64,000 bases of DNA. Source: Marichromatium gracile. GTDB lineage: Bacteria; Pseudomonadota; Gammaproteobacteria; Chromatiales; Chromatiaceae. The notes under the pieces were generated by a model, which was not told where the DNA came from, searched no databases, and worked only from the letters and a program-made list of their open reading frames with translations. The position numbers and the translations under genes are program-made. This document shows, piece by piece, positions 48,997 to 58,893 of this stretch. The stretch lies in contig NZ_SMDC01000009.1 of NCBI RefSeq assembly GCF_004343155.1, positions 1 through 64,000 of the forward strand, written 5' to 3'. Position 1 is the stretch's first letter. The number at the start of each line of letters is the position of its first letter.

Positions 48997-49216
48997 GACC
49001 GCACCACGGCGACGACCGCGCGCGGCGACGGGCGAGACGGCGAGCGCGCGGCCCGATCACGGCGACCCCGAGCGGGGCATTACAACCGCCCCGGGTTGAA
49101 TTGCACCGCACGGCGCTGTCGGGCGACACCCGCGCGGCGCCCGTCACCGCCCGGCACGGCGACATGGGCGCACGAGGCGATGGCGCGACGCCTGCTTCGC
49201 AGGAGTCGCCGCGCGG

Positions 49217-49318
49217 ATGATGCGGCGCACGATCGACGGGGTCGAGCGCGACAACGGGGTGTTGCATCTGGCGCTCAAGGCACAGGCGCTGCGCGCGGTC
49301 GCCTCGCTGGACGACTGA
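49217..49318 (+). CDS. Possible 33-residue ORF or gene remnant
   Basis: Reads MMRRTIDGVERDNGVLHLAL then KAQALRAVASLDD. AGGAG lies 11 bp upstream of the ATG, and the composition looks coding, like the C-terminal end of a larger enzyme. No family recognised. Ends 18 bp before the stop of the opposing kinase-like gene. It may be a remnant of a deleted gene. The rest of 48997-49336 has nothing recognisable. Confidence 0.25.
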   Translation: MMRRTIDGVERDNGVLHLALKAQALRAVASLDD

Positions 49319-49336
49319 ACCGGTCGGCGCGACCGA

Positions 49337-50038
49337 CTACGCCGGCGACGGCGCCAGCGGCAGCTCCAGGGTCGCCGTGTCCTCGGCCAGGTGGAGGGTG
49401 CCGCCGCTGTCGCGCGCGGCACGCTCGGCCGCCTGCGCCATCAAGCGCAGATCGGCGCGCTCGACGGGGAGTTCCGCCGCCCGCCCACCCTCGGCGCGCA
49501 GCCGCAGCACGAGCCGCCCGGCCACCACCCGACACTCGAGGAGCGGCCGGTGGTCGCGGGCACCAATGCAATCGGTGCCGATACCGATGAGCCGCAGACA
49601 GTGGACCAGCGCCGCCTCGAGGCTGTCGCGCTCGACCTCCACCACCACGCCGACGTCCTCGGCGAGCGGAACGACCCGTCCACCATGGACCCGTATCACC
49701 CCGGCGCCCAGGGCCGCGGCATCGAGCCGCTGCGGCGGGCCGTCGCCGAAGCGCGTCGAGCGCACCGAGTCGCTGAGTCCGTCGGAGAGCGTCGCGGCGG
49801 CGCCGAGCAGGCGCTGGAGGCGCTCGCGGTGCGCCCGATCCTCGACGAGTTCGAGTTGCAGGGTCTCGGCGACCAGCTTGATCACGCTCAAGGGGGTGCG
49901 CATCTTGTGGGCCTGTTGTCGCGCCTGCTCGGCGAGCAGGGAACGGCGTTCCAGATCGGCGAGACGCTCACGCTCGGACTCGAGCGAGGCCCCCGCGGGG
50001 GTGTTGGTCTGTGTTGATGACATAACGATCATCGGCAT
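49337..50038 (-). CDS. Histidine-kinase-like protein with H-box but no recognisable ATPase motifs
   Basis: A 233-residue soluble protein. After a short coiled coil (ESERERLADLERRSLLAEQA) comes a HisKA-like H-box, QQAHKMRTPLSVIKLVAETL (His ~44), then a ~150-residue region with the secondary-structure rhythm of HATPase_c but without the N, G1 and G2 motifs (no NxxxNAxKF, DxGxG or GxGLGL). It could be a phosphotransfer or anti-activator protein that pairs with the sigma-54 regulator. Starts at 50038, 50032 or 50023 are all possible, and none has a good ribosome site. A candidate sigma-54 promoter lies about 114 bp upstream. Confidence 0.7.
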   Translation of the reverse strand: MPMIVMSSTQTNTPAGASLESERERLADLERRSLLAEQARQQAHKMRTPLSVIKLVAETLQLELVEDRAHRERLQRLLGAAATLSDGLSDSVRSTRFGDGPPQRLDAAALGAGVIRVHGGRVVPLAEDVGVVVEVERDSLEAALVHCLRLIGIGTDCIGARDHRPLLECRVVAGRLVLRLRAEGGRAAELPVERADLRLMAQAAERAARDSGGTLHLAEDTATLELPLAPSPA

Positions 50039-50472
50039 TGGTGGCGCATCACGGTGGTCGGGCCGGATCGGGGCGCCGCACGGCGCCCTGCCCGCGCGGT
50101 GCTCGACGGGCTCCGGCCACTTGGCTCATACAAGGTCTTCTGGATTTTTTCTGCAAGGAGCGGGCCGATCCTGGCCGACCCAAGGTGCGCGCGGAACAAC
50201 GTGGCGGATCGAGCAGGACCAGCCAAGGAATCCGCCGCCGATCGACTCCAGATCGCCGAGCCCATCCCCGGTTCGCCCCTCCTGGATCGGACGCAGCCGC
50301 GTCTTGTGATGGAACGCGGGAATGACCGCGCTCTTGATCAGGAAGGTGACGCCTTGCAGGTCCGGCTGAATCACCGCGGCGGTCGACGGCAGGCGCATCG
50401 GCCCACGCAGCGTGCTCGCCAAGGCTCGGTCGGCGGCGGCGTCGATCCTTGGGACGAAAGCCGGGCGGGGCC
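50039..50472. other. Intergenic region with a candidate sigma-54 promoter
   Basis: About 430 bp between the kinase-like gene and metR. A minus-strand open frame (50126-50422) has no recognisable homology and weak start signals, so I do not call it. The only notable signal is the GG-N10-GC motif at 50152-50167. Confidence 0.4.
50152..50167 (-). promoter_or_regulatory. Candidate sigma-54 promoter for the kinase-like gene
   Basis: Minus strand CGGCCCGCTCCTTGCA: perfect TTGCA -12 element and GG-N10-GC spacing, but CGGCCC instead of TGGCAT/C at -24. An A-run follows. About 114 bp upstream of the start at 50038. Confidence 0.45.
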
Positions 50473-51381
50473 TCAGCGTCGCCCCCCTTGGTCGCGATGT
50501 TTGCGCGCAAGCTCGACGAATGCGCTCAGGTAGCGGGTGTCGGCATCGGCCGCGCGAATACCGAGAAAGATCTGCTTGGCGATCCCCTCCATGCCGAGCC
50601 GTACCGCGGTCAGCTCGAGCTTGGGCGCGTACTCATCCACCAGCCAGCGCGGCAGGGCCGCGACACCACGTCCACTGGCGACCATCTGCAGCATGATGTC
50701 GGTGGTCTCGATCGGCTTTTGGCGCTTGGGCCGGATGCCGGCCGGCAGCAGGAACCGGGTGTAGATGTCGAGCCGGTCGATGGCGATGGGATAGGTGATC
50801 AGGGTCTCGCGGGCGAGCTGCGCGGGCTGCACGAAGGGGGCCGTGCGCAGGGCGTGCTGCGGCCCCACCACCAGCACCTGCTCGTAGTCGAGGACCGGCT
50901 CGAAGTGCAATCCCGTCTCGTAGAGCGGATCGGGCGTCACCAGCAGATCGATCTCATGCGCGAAGAGCGCGCCGATGCCGCCGAACTGGAATTCCTGCTT
51001 GACGTCCACGTCCACGTCCGGCCAGGCGGCCAGGTAGGGCGAGACCACCTTGAGCAGCCACTGGTAGCAGGGGTGGCACTCGATGCCGATGCGAAGCGTC
51101 CCGCGCTCGCCCAGGGCGAACTGACGCAGGCGTGCCTCCGCATGGGTGAGCTGCGGCAGCAGACGATCGGCCACCGAGAGCAGATACTCCCCGGCCTGCG
51201 TCGGACGCAAGCGGCGCCCCTCCCGGGTCCAGAGCGCCACGCCGAGCTGGTTCTCCAGCTTGCGCACCGCATGGCTCAGGGCCGACTGGGTCAGGTTGAG
51301 CTGCTCGGCGGCGGCGGTCAGCGAGCCCTGCTGATCGACGGCGCGAACGATGGCCAGATGGGAGCGCTCGAGTTGTGTCAT
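50473..51381 (-). CDS. metR: LysR-family regulator of methionine synthesis
   Basis: A 302-residue LysR-type regulator. HTH at ~17-42 (GSLTAAAEQLNLTQSALSHA), effector domain ~90-295 with IGIECHPCYQWLLKVVSPYL, characteristic of MetR, which binds homocysteine as co-inducer. Divergent from metE with 112 bp between the starts, the classic metR-metE arrangement. The gap is AT-rich (for example ATGAGAAAATACCATTTTATTTCATG) but I find no strict TGAA-N5-TTCA box. Confidence 0.92.
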   Translation of the reverse strand: MTQLERSHLAIVRAVDQQGSLTAAAEQLNLTQSALSHAVRKLENQLGVALWTREGRRLRPTQAGEYLLSVADRLLPQLTHAEARLRQFALGERGTLRIGIECHPCYQWLLKVVSPYLAAWPDVDVDVKQEFQFGGIGALFAHEIDLLVTPDPLYETGLHFEPVLDYEQVLVVGPQHALRTAPFVQPAQLARETLITYPIAIDRLDIYTRFLLPAGIRPKRQKPIETTDIMLQMVASGRGVAALPRWLVDEYAPKLELTAVRLGMEGIAKQIFLGIRAADADTRYLSAFVELARKHRDQGGRR

Positions 51382-51493
51382 CGGGGCAATCCATGAGTGA
51401 TATGCATGCTTAGATGAGAAAATACCATTTTATTTCATGTTTCATGCTGGTGAGAATGGCCACATCCCTTCTCCATCGACCAGGACATTCGAC

Positions 51494-53788
51494 ATGGCCA
51501 TCACTCACAATCTCGGTTTTCCCCGCATCGGCGCCAAGCGTCAGTTGAAGTTCGCGCTCGAGTCCTATTGGAAGGGCCAGTCCTCGATCGAGGACCTCAA
51601 GGCCGTCGGCAGCCAGCTCCGCGCGCAGCACTGGGAGGAGCAGACCGGACTGGACCTGGTGCCGGTCGGCGATTTCGCCTTCTACGACCAGATGCTCGAC
51701 ATGAGCTTCACGCTGGGCAATCTGCCCGAGCGCGTGCGCGGTCTCGCCGGCGATGCACTCGACACCTATTTCCGCGTGGCGCGCGGCCGCTCGGCCCCGG
51801 CGGTCGAGGAGCAGGCCGGCTGCACCTGCGGCGTCGCCGCCGGTGAGATGACCAAGTGGTTCGACACCAACTATCACTACATCGTCCCCGAGCTGACCGC
51901 CGACACCCGGTTCGAGCTCGACGCCTCGCGTCTGCTCGAGCAGTTGGCCGAGGCCAAGGCGCAGGGCGTGCGGGCCAAGCCGGTGGTGATCGGCCCGGTG
52001 ACCTATCTCGCACTCGGCAAGACCAAGGACGGCTCGGATCCGCTGGCGCTGCTCGAGCGCCTGCTGCCGGTCTACGCCGAGCTGCTGAACACGCTGGCCG
52101 AGCACGGCGCCGACTGGGTGCAGATCGATGAGCCCATCCTGGTCACCGAACTCGACGAGCCCTGGCGTCATGCCTTCGAGATCGCCTATCACGAACTCAA
52201 GAGCGCGCCGGTCAAGCTGTTGCTGGCGACCTATTTCGGCGAACTCCAGGAACAGCGCTATCTGGCCGCCAACCTGCCGGTGGCGGGCCTGCACATCGAT
52301 GTCGTGCGCGGACGCGAGGACCTGGTGCCGCTGCTGAACCTGCTGCCGTCCAGCAAGATCCTGTCGCTCGGGGTGATCGACGGACGCAACATCTGGAAGA
52401 CCGATCTGAACGCGGTGCTCGAGTGGCTGGAGCCGATCCAGGCGCAGCTCGGCGAGCGTCTGTGGATCGCGCCCTCCTGCTCGCTGCTGCACGTGCCGGT
52501 GGACCTCGACAGCGAGCAGAGGCTCGATCCCGAGATCAAGTCCTGGCTCGCCTTCGCCAAGCAAAAGCTCGACGAGCTGCGCATCCTGGCCGGCGCGCTG
52601 AACCAGGGGCGTCATACGGTCCAGGGCGAGCTGGCCGCCAACCGCGCCGCCATCGCGGCGCGTCGCAGCTCGCCGCGCGTCAACAACCCCGCGGTCAAGG
52701 CCGCGCTCGCCAAGATCGACGCCCGGCTCGGAGAGCGCAACAGCCCCTATGCCGAGCGCGCCGCCAAGCAGGCCGAGCGGCTCCAGCTCCCCAAGTTCCC
52801 CACCACCACCATCGGCTCCTTCCCGCAGACCGCCGAGATCCGTCAGACCCGCCGCCAGTTCAAGGCCGGTGACATCGAGGAGGCGGCCTACGTCGAGGCG
52901 ATGCGCGGCGAGATCGCCCGCTGCGTGCGCGAGCAGGAAGCACTGGGGCTGGATGTCTTCGTCCACGGCGAGCCCGAGCGCAACGACATGGTCGAGTACT
53001 TCGGCGAGCAGCTCGACGGCTACGCCTTCAGCCAGTTCGGCTGGGTGCAGTCCTACGGCTCGCGCTGCGTCAAGCCGCCGATCCTCTTCGGCGACATCAG
53101 CCGTCCCAAGGCGATGACGGTCGACTGGATCACCTACGCCCAGTCGCTGACCGACAAGCCGATGAAGGGCATGCTCACCGGTCCGGTGACCATCCTCAAC
53201 TGGTCCTTCGTGCGCGACGACCAGCCGCGCTCGGTCACCTGCCGCCAGCTGGCCCTGGCCATCCGCGAGGAGGTGCTGGACCTGGAGCGGGCCGGGGTGC
53301 GCGTGATCCAGATCGACGAGGCGGCGCTGCGCGAGGGCCTGCCGCTGCGCAAGTCGCAATGGGATGACTATCTCGGCTGGGCGATCGAGTCCTTCCGCAT
53401 CACCGCCAACGGCGTCGCGGACGAGACCCAGATCCACACCCACATGTGCTACTCGGAGTTCAACGACATCATCGCCGCGATCGCCGACATGGACGCCGAC
53501 GCCATCACCATCGAGACCTCGCGCTCGGACATGGAGCTGCTCGACGTCTTCGACGACTTCAAGTACCCGAACGAGATCGGTCCCGGCGTCTACGACATCC
53601 ACTCGCCCAACATCCCGGCCGAGGAACAGATGGTCGAGCTGATGCGCAAGGCCGCCGAGCGCATCCCGGCCGAGCGTCTCTGGGTGAACCCCGACTGCGG
53701 TCTCAAGACCCGCCAGTGGAACGAGGTCATCCCGGCCCTGACCAACATGGTCTCGGCGGCCAAGACCCTGCGGGCGAGCTTGGGCTGA
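51494..53788 (+). CDS. metE: Cobalamin-independent methionine synthase
   Basis: A 764-residue enzyme, the usual MetE length, that transfers a methyl group from methyltetrahydrofolate-polyglutamate to homocysteine. N-terminal half starts [20 protein letters not shown]; the C-terminal catalytic barrel has [20 protein letters not shown], the Zn ligands in [11 protein letters not shown] (His, Cys), and NPDCGLKTR (second Cys). The start at 51494 is the ATG of [10 protein letters not shown]. No riboswitch fits in the short leader. Regulated by the divergent MetR (inference from arrangement). Confidence 0.95.
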   Translation: MAITHNLGFPRIGAKRQLKFALESYWKGQSSIEDLKAVGSQLRAQHWEEQTGLDLVPVGDFAFYDQMLDMSFTLGNLPERVRGLAGDALDTYFRVARGRSAPAVEEQAGCTCGVAAGEMTKWFDTNYHYIVPELTADTRFELDASRLLEQLAEAKAQGVRAKPVVIGPVTYLALGKTKDGSDPLALLERLLPVYAELLNTLAEHGADWVQIDEPILVTELDEPWRHAFEIAYHELKSAPVKLLLATYFGELQEQRYLAANLPVAGLHIDVVRGREDLVPLLNLLPSSKILSLGVIDGRNIWKTDLNAVLEWLEPIQAQLGERLWIAPSCSLLHVPVDLDSEQRLDPEIKSWLAFAKQKLDELRILAGALNQGRHTVQGELAANRAAIAARRSSPRVNNPAVKAALAKIDARLGERNSPYAERAAKQAERLQLPKFPTTTIGSFPQTAEIRQTRRQFKAGDIEEAAYVEAMRGEIARCVREQEALGLDVFVHGEPERNDMVEYFGEQLDGYAFSQFGWVQSYGSRCVKPPILFGDISRPKAMTVDWITYAQSLTDKPMKGMLTGPVTILNWSFVRDDQPRSVTCRQLALAIREEVLDLERAGVRVIQIDEAALREGLPLRKSQWDDYLGWAIESFRITANGVADETQIHTHMCYSEFNDIIAAIADMDADAITIETSRSDMELLDVFDDFKYPNEIGPGVYDIHSPNIPAEEQMVELMRKAAERIPAERLWVNPDCGLKTRQWNEVIPALTNMVSAAKTLRASLG

Positions 53789-53798
53789 TCGTCTTTTT

Positions 53799-53940
53799 GA
53801 ACCGCAAAGGCGCGAAGGACGCAAAGAATTGGTAAGGATTTGAAGGAGCATGTCGCCCGGTTCGGGTCTTCAGCTCGGGTGACGGCGCCCATCGACGCGA
53901 CTCATCCAATCCCTTTGCGCTCTTTGCCCCTTTGCGGTTC
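53799..53940. repeat. 142-bp MITE-like palindromic element, copy 1
   Basis: Starts GAACCGCAAAGGCGCGAAGG and ends GCCCCTTTGCGGTTC; the ~28-bp ends are imperfect inverted repeats (GAACCGCAAAGG / CCTTTGCGGTTC outer 12 bp perfect). No coding capacity. Lies 10 bp behind the metE stop. A second copy follows after 14 bp. Confidence 0.85.
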
Positions 53941-53954
53941 CAACTCTTTTCTTC

Positions 53955-54096
53955 GAACCGCAAAGGCGCGAAGGACGCAAAGAATGAGGAAGGGTTTGAA
54001 GGCGCATGTCGTCCGGTTCGAGTCTTCCGCTCGGGTGACGGCGCCCATCGACGCGACTCATCCAATCCCTTTGCGCTCTTTGCCCCTTTGCGGTTC
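53955..54096. repeat. 142-bp MITE-like palindromic element, copy 2
   Basis: Same length and ends as copy 1 at 53799-53940, over 90 percent identical, in direct tandem orientation with a 156-bp period. Ends 21 bp before the glyA start, so it may carry or disturb the glyA leader. Confidence 0.85.
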
Positions 54097-54117
54097 CAAC
54101 CCTCCCCGAGAACGAAC

Positions 54118-55365
54118 ATGTTTGATCGCACCCAATACCGACTCGACCGCATCGACCCGGAGGTCTCCGCCGTCATCGAGCAGGAGAACCGGCGCCAGGA
54201 GGATCACATCGAGCTGATCGCCTCGGAGAACTACACCTCTCCGGCGGTGATGGCCGCTCAGGGTTCGCAGCTCACCAACAAGTACGCCGAGGGCTATCCG
54301 GGCAAGCGCTATTACGGCGGCTGCGAGCATGTCGACGTCGTCGAGCAGCTCGCGATCGATCGGGTCAAGACCCTGTTCGGCGCCGAGGCGGCCAACGTGC
54401 AGCCCAACTCCGGCTCCCAGGCCAACCAGGGCGTGTTCTTCGCGGTGCTCAAGCCCGGCGACACCATCATGGGCATGAGCCTGGCCGAAGGCGGGCACCT
54501 GACCCACGGCATGGCGCTCAACATGAGCGGCAAGTGGTTCCGGGTGGTGAGCTACGGTCTCAACGCCGAGGAGGACATCGACTACGAGGCGCTTGAGCGC
54601 CAGGCGCGCGAGCACACACCCAAGCTCATCATCGCCGGCGCCTCGGCCTTCGCCCTGCGCATCGACTTCGCGCGCATCGCCCGCGTGGCCCGCGAGATCG
54701 GCGCCTATTTCATGGTCGACATGGCCCACTACGCGGGGCTGATCGCCGCCGGCGTCTATCCGAACCCGGTGCCGCACGCCGACTTCGTCACCACCACCAC
54801 GCACAAGAGCCTGCGCGGCCCGCGCGGCGGCGTCATACTGATGCGCGAGGCGCACGCCAAGGCCATCAACTCGGCCATCTTCCCCGGCATCCAGGGCGGC
54901 CCGCTGATGCACGTCATCGCCGGCAAGGCGGTCGCCTTCAAGGAGGCGATGACGCCCGAGTTCAAGACCTATCAGCAGCAGGTCGTGACCAACGCCGCCG
55001 TACTCGCCGAGACCCTGATCGCGCGCGGTCTGCGCATCGTCTCCGGGCGCACCGAGAGCCATCTGATGCTCGTCGACCTGCGCGCCAAGGGCCTCACCGG
55101 CAAGGAGGCCGAGCGGCTGCTCGGCGAGGCGCACATCACGGTCAACAAGAACGCCATCCCCAACGATCCCGAGAAGCCCTTCGTCACCTCGGGCATCCGC
55201 ATCGGCACCCCGGCCATGACCACGCGCGGATTCGGCGCGGAAGAGGCCAGGCTCGTCGGCAACCTGATCGCCGACGTGCTCGATGCGCCGCAGGACGCCG
55301 CGGTCATCGCCCAGGTACGCGAGCGGGTGTCGGGACTGACCGAGCGGTTCCCGGTCTATCGCTAG
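54118..55365 (+). CDS. glyA: Serine hydroxymethyltransferase
   Basis: A 415-residue PLP enzyme interconverting serine + tetrahydrofolate and glycine + methylene-tetrahydrofolate. The PLP lysine lies in [52 protein letters not shown] and [15 protein letters not shown] are conserved. The start at 54118 ([13 protein letters not shown]) follows CGAGAACGAAC with a weak ribosome site; the longer open frame runs into the MITE-like repeat and is rejected. One-carbon supply for the neighbouring metE and folK pathways. Confidence 0.95.
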   Translation: MFDRTQYRLDRIDPEVSAVIEQENRRQEDHIELIASENYTSPAVMAAQGSQLTNKYAEGYPGKRYYGGCEHVDVVEQLAIDRVKTLFGAEAANVQPNSGSQANQGVFFAVLKPGDTIMGMSLAEGGHLTHGMALNMSGKWFRVVSYGLNAEEDIDYEALERQAREHTPKLIIAGASAFALRIDFARIARVAREIGAYFMVDMAHYAGLIAAGVYPNPVPHADFVTTTTHKSLRGPRGGVILMREAHAKAINSAIFPGIQGGPLMHVIAGKAVAFKEAMTPEFKTYQQQVVTNAAVLAETLIARGLRIVSGRTESHLMLVDLRAKGLTGKEAERLLGEAHITVNKNAIPNDPEKPFVTSGIRIGTPAMTTRGFGAEEARLVGNLIADVLDAPQDAAVIAQVRERVSGLTERFPVYR

Positions 55366-55376
55366 CGACCCATCGA

Positions 55377-55403
55377 GCCGGCGGAGACTGAGTGTCCGCC
55401 GGC
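55377..55403 (+). terminator. Hairpin after glyA
   Basis: GCCGGCGGA and TCCGCCGGC form a perfect 9-bp stem with a 9-nt loop, 12 bp past the glyA stop. No U-run follows. Confidence 0.5.
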
Positions 55404-55476
55404 CTCGAACCCGCCTCGATGCGCTTGACGATCCACTGGACCGACCGTCCCCGCCCCACCTCCAAGGCTGTTCATC

Positions 55477-56019
55477 ATGGCAACCGTCTATCTGAGTCTC
55501 GGCACCAATCTGGGCGACCGACTCGGCAACCTCGAGCGTGCGGTCGCGCACCTCGCCGAGGTGCTGGATACGCGGGTCCTCTCGCCGGTCTATGAAACCG
55601 CCCCCTGGGGGCTGACCGATCAGCGCGATTTCTACAACCTCTGCGTGCGCGGCGAAACCAGACTCGACGCGCCAACGCTGCTGGTCCGGCTCAAGGCCCT
55701 GGAACGCAGGCTCGGCCGGGTCGAGGGCACCCCGTGGGGACCGCGGTTGATCGACATCGACCTGCTCTTCTACGACGATCTCGTCCTCGACGAGCCCGCG
55801 CTCAAGGTGCCCCATCCGCGCATCCGCGGTCGCGCCTTTGTGCTGATCCCGCTGCTCGATCTGGTCGACGACCTGTGCCATCCGGCGCTCGATTGCTCGA
55901 TTCGCGCGCTCGCAGCCGAGGTCGATGCCACGACGGTGCGCCGTTTGGATCCAACCCTTGCGGACGAGTTGATCGAGGCGGATGCGGGGCGTGCGCATTG
56001 CGCGTGCCCTCGGTCGTGA
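55477..56019 (+). CDS. folK: 2-Amino-4-hydroxy-6-hydroxymethyldihydropteridine diphosphokinase
   Basis: A 180-residue HPPK of folate synthesis, transferring pyrophosphate from ATP to the pterin. YLSLGTNLGDRLGNLERAVA is the N-terminal signature; GPRLIDIDLLFYDDLVLDEP carries the metal-binding Asp pair; LKVPHPRIRGRAFVLIPLLD is the conserved C-terminal block. The C-terminus is extended (~20 residues: DAGRAHCACPRS). Placed behind glyA, it completes a folate/one-carbon cluster. No good ribosome site, only AAGGCTG. Confidence 0.92.
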   Translation: MATVYLSLGTNLGDRLGNLERAVAHLAEVLDTRVLSPVYETAPWGLTDQRDFYNLCVRGETRLDAPTLLVRLKALERRLGRVEGTPWGPRLIDIDLLFYDDLVLDEPALKVPHPRIRGRAFVLIPLLDLVDDLCHPALDCSIRALAAEVDATTVRRLDPTLADELIEADAGRAHCACPRS

Positions 56020-56129
56020 GGCCGCGCATGTCGCCCGAGCGATCGACGCGGCCTGACGATCAAAGATGGGGGCCACGATCCGGCGGCGTCCGCAGCGGGT
56101 GGGCACGCCCGCGTCCAGGGCGCGGCGGC

Positions 56130-57548
56130 TCAGGTGCCCGCGGACGTCTCACGATCGGCACGCCCGAGGCGCAACTCGAAGCGGGTCAGCCCGCCCTGTG
56201 AGGATGCGCGCGCGGTGCCGCCGTGCGCCTGCGCGATGGACCTGACGATGGCCAGCCCCAGGCCGCCGCCCTCGCTGTGGCGGGTGCGCGCCGGATCGGC
56301 GCGATAGAAGCGGTCGAACAGGCGCGAGAGCTGCTCCGGGGGGATGTCCGGACCGGGATTCTCCACCCTGACACAGACCGCGTCGCGCTCGTGCCCCAGC
56401 TCGATCCGCACCGACCGGCCCGCCTCGGTATGGCGAATGGCATTGGTCAGCAGATTGCTGAGCGCGCGGCGCAACATCGAGGGGTCGCCGCACGTCTGCG
56501 CCTCGCCGGCCAGCTCCAGACCGACCCCGCGCTCCTCCGCCCAGGCCTCGAAGTACTCGAACAGCGCGCGCGCCTCATCGGCCAGATCGACGACCGTCGT
56601 CCCCGGCCGCAGCAGCCCGTGGTCGGCCTGGGCGAGGAACAGCATGTCGTTGATCATGCGCGCGAGCCGCTCGTATTCCTCCAGGCTCGAATAGAGGATC
56701 TCGCGATACTGCTCGGGCTCGCGCACGGCGCCGAGCGCCACCTGGGTCTGCAGCGTCAGGTTGGAGAGGGGCGTGCGCAGCTCGTGGGCGACGTCCGCGG
56801 AAAAGTCCGACAGGCGCCGGAAGCTCTCTTCGAGACGCGCCAGCATGTTATTGAAGTCATCCACCAGGACCTTGATCTCGACCGGCACGCCGGCCTCGGG
56901 CAGACGCGCGTCGAGACGGCTCGCGTCGAGCGTGGCGACGTGCGAGGTCACGCGCCGCAGCGGACGCAGACCCATGCGCACCGCTCCCCAGCCGAGCCCG
57001 GCGGCGGCGACGGCGGTGAGCGCGACGGAGAGTCCCAGGACATGGCGCAGACTCGCCATGAAACGCTGGTGATGGCCGATATCGATGCCCATGGCCACCC
57101 ATGCCGACTCGCCTCCCCGCGGCCCCAGCGGCAGCTCGACGAGCACCCCGCGAAAGCCGTACGGACCGCGCCGCCACTGGAGCCAGCGCGGCGGGTCGCC
57201 CGCCGCGCGCGACGGCGGCGCGGCCTCGCCCGGCTCGAAGGTGTTGCTCGGCAACAGGCCGGCGCGGCGCTCGAAGATCAGCTCACCCTCTGCCGTGCGC
57301 ACCCACAACACCATGTCGGGGTGGCCGATGACGATGTCCTCGAGCCGTTTCTTCAGGGCGGACCTCGTCTCCGTGGTGCCCAGCAGACGCTGCACCAGCG
57401 CGAGCTTGCCCGAGAGATCCTCGCGATCGAGGGCGCGGAAGTGCGCCGCGACCGCCCGCTCCAGCGTCCACCCGAGCCCGACCAGCAGCGCCGTGGTCGA
57501 GAGCGCGAACAGCAGGCTCAGCCGGACGGTCAGCGACGGGGTCCTCAC
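56130..57548 (-). CDS. Heavy-metal-type sensor histidine kinase (CusS/CopS-like)
   Basis: A 472-residue membrane kinase started by GTG at 57548, overlapping the regulator's stop by 4 bp. TM1 ~8-28, periplasmic sensor ~29-165, TM2 ~170-195, HAMP (~195-248; [20 protein letters not shown]), HisKA with phospho-His in [13 protein letters not shown] (~254) and HATPase_c ([22 protein letters not shown]). The sequence type is that of heavy metal sensor kinases (Cu/Ag/Hg). The periplasmic part has few obvious metal ligands (some His/Met), so the metal is not certain. Confidence 0.87.
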   Translation of the reverse strand: MRTPSLTVRLSLLFALSTTALLVGLGWTLERAVAAHFRALDREDLSGKLALVQRLLGTTETRSALKKRLEDIVIGHPDMVLWVRTAEGELIFERRAGLLPSNTFEPGEAAPPSRAAGDPPRWLQWRRGPYGFRGVLVELPLGPRGGESAWVAMGIDIGHHQRFMASLRHVLGLSVALTAVAAAGLGWGAVRMGLRPLRRVTSHVATLDASRLDARLPEAGVPVEIKVLVDDFNNMLARLEESFRRLSDFSADVAHELRTPLSNLTLQTQVALGAVREPEQYREILYSSLEEYERLARMINDMLFLAQADHGLLRPGTTVVDLADEARALFEYFEAWAEERGVGLELAGEAQTCGDPSMLRRALSNLLTNAIRHTEAGRSVRIELGHERDAVCVRVENPGPDIPPEQLSRLFDRFYRADPARTRHSEGGGLGLAIVRSIAQAHGGTARASSQGGLTRFELRLGRADRETSAGT

Positions 57549-58222
57549 GCCGGCACGTCCAGGACGTAGCCCATGCCGCGGACGGTCTGGATGAGACGCG
57601 GCTCGAAGTCGTTGTCGATCTTCAGGCGCAGTCGGCGCACCGCCACGTCGACGACGTTGGTGTCGCTGTCGAAGTTCATGTCCCACACCGACGAGGCGAT
57701 CAGCGAGCGCGGCAGCACCTCGCCTCGGCGGCGCAGGAAGAGCTCGAGCAGGGCATACTCCTTGGCCGTGAGCTCGATGCGCTGCCCCGCGCGCGTCACC
57801 CGGCGACGCAGCAGATCGACCTCCAGATCGGCGGCCCGCAGCACGGACGGCTCGCTCGGCGCGCGGCCGCGGCGCAGCAGGGTGCGCACGCGGGCGAGCA
57901 GCTCGGCGAAGGCGAAGGGCTTGACCAGATAGTCGTCGGCGCCCAGCTCGAGCCCCTTGACGCGATCCTCGACCTGATCGCGCGCGGTCAGGAAGAGCAC
58001 GGCGAGATGCGGATGGCCGCGACGCAGCCCCTGGAGCACCTGCCAGCCATCGAGACCGGGCAGCATCACGTCCAGCACGACGAGATCGTACTCGCCGCTC
58101 TCGGCCTGGTGGAGCCCATCGAAGCCGTTGTCGACCAGATCCACCACGTAGCCGGCCTCTCCGAGGCCCTGACGCAAGTAGCTCCCGGTCTTCGGCTCGT
58201 CCTCGACAATCAAAATCTTCAT
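57545..58222 (-). CDS. OmpR-family response regulator (CusR/CopR-like)
   Basis: A 225-residue regulator: receiver (1-120; [20 protein letters not shown], phospho-Asp in [25 protein letters not shown]) and winged-helix DNA-binding domain (~125-225; [43 protein letters not shown] variants). [20 protein letters not shown] is characteristic of CusR/CopR. First gene of the two-component operon; an ATGACA-N4-TGTCAT palindrome stands 80 bp upstream, in line with autoregulation. Confidence 0.9.
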   Translation of the reverse strand: MKILIVEDEPKTGSYLRQGLGEAGYVVDLVDNGFDGLHQAESGEYDLVVLDVMLPGLDGWQVLQGLRRGHPHLAVLFLTARDQVEDRVKGLELGADDYLVKPFAFAELLARVRTLLRRGRAPSEPSVLRAADLEVDLLRRRVTRAGQRIELTAKEYALLELFLRRRGEVLPRSLIASSVWDMNFDSDTNVVDVAVRRLRLKIDNDFEPRLIQTVRGMGYVLDVPA

Positions 58223-58301
58223 CGTCTCTCCGATCTGTGACGCGGCGCCGCGGGCCGTTGCGGGCACGCGGCGGGGTCCGTCCGGATGCGTCCAAGGCTC
58301 G

Positions 58302-58317
58302 ATGACAGCCTTGTCAT
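58302..58317. promoter_or_regulatory. Metal-regulator operator ATGACA-N4-TGTCAT, site 1
   Basis: ATGACAGCCTTGTCAT is a perfect 6+6 palindrome in the divergent gap between the regulator (start 58222) and the Met-rich protein (start 58498). A further half-site TGTCATGG follows at 58324. Resembles Cus/Cop boxes. A second identical-arm copy occurs at 59223. Confidence 0.75.
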
Positions 58318-58497
58318 CCTCCTGTCATGGCGTTGTGCGGGGTCGCGTCCAAGACTCTGAGACGACGATGACCGGCCGCTCGATCAGGGACGCCGGTCAT
58401 GTCCGGGGCGAGCCCCGCACGACGAGACGGCGCCGCGGCCCGGACGACAGACCGCGCACCGCTCGGCTTCCATCCTATGAGACCTCGGGAGAGACCG

Positions 58498-58893
58498 ATG
58501 AACGCATTCCGATGTATCACCCCCACTGGCCTCGCGCTGACCACCGTCCTGATGCTGCCCGGACTTGCCGCGGCCGAGGCGAGCGCGCCGGCGGCGAGCG
58601 CCGCGCCCGCCGCGCAGATGCCCGCCATGATGCAACGAATGACGGCGATGCAGGAACGGATGCAGACGATCCGCGCCACCCAGGACCCCGGCAAGCGGAT
58701 GGCGCTGATGCAGCAACAGATGCACGACATGCAGGCCAACATGGACCAGATGTCGACCGCCATGAGCGGATGCAACATGGTGCAGAAGCGCGGCCACATG
58801 GACATGATGTCGGGCGGCATGTCGGGCGGCATGGGACCATCCGGCGCCGGACGGGGACCTCACGACCACGCGGGAGCGGGCGCCTCCGAGTGA
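58498..58893 (+). CDS. Methionine-rich periplasmic protein
   Basis: A 131-residue protein with a signal peptide (ITPTGLALTTVLMLPGLAAA). The mature chain is Met/Gln-rich: QMPAMMQRMTAMQERMQTIR, MALMQQQMHDMQANMDQM, and a tail MDMMSGGMSGGMGPSGAG with HDHAG. Clustered Met and His suggest binding of Cu(I)/Ag(I) in the periplasm, as in copper-tolerance accessory proteins; no family name can be given with confidence. Divergent from the metal two-component system and downstream of its shared operator. Start 58498 with GGGAGAG upstream. Confidence 0.78.
   Translation: MNAFRCITPTGLALTTVLMLPGLAAAEASAPAASAAPAAQMPAMMQRMTAMQERMQTIRATQDPGKRMALMQQQMHDMQANMDQMSTAMSGCNMVQKRGHMDMMSGGMSGGMGPSGAGRGPHDHAGAGASE

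Noticed and set aside
50126-50422. 98-codon minus-strand open frame upstream of the kinase-like gene
   Set aside because: No homology recognised, no ribosome site, and it overlaps the sigma-54-type promoter motif.
51382-51493. Cobalamin or SAM riboswitch before metE, or a strict MetR box
   Set aside because: The gap is only 112 bp, has no riboswitch-like conserved pairing, and no TGAA-N5-TTCA match; only general AT-richness is visible.
51410-53851. 813-codon open frame on the minus strand
   Set aside because: Antisense to metE; no recognisable domain.
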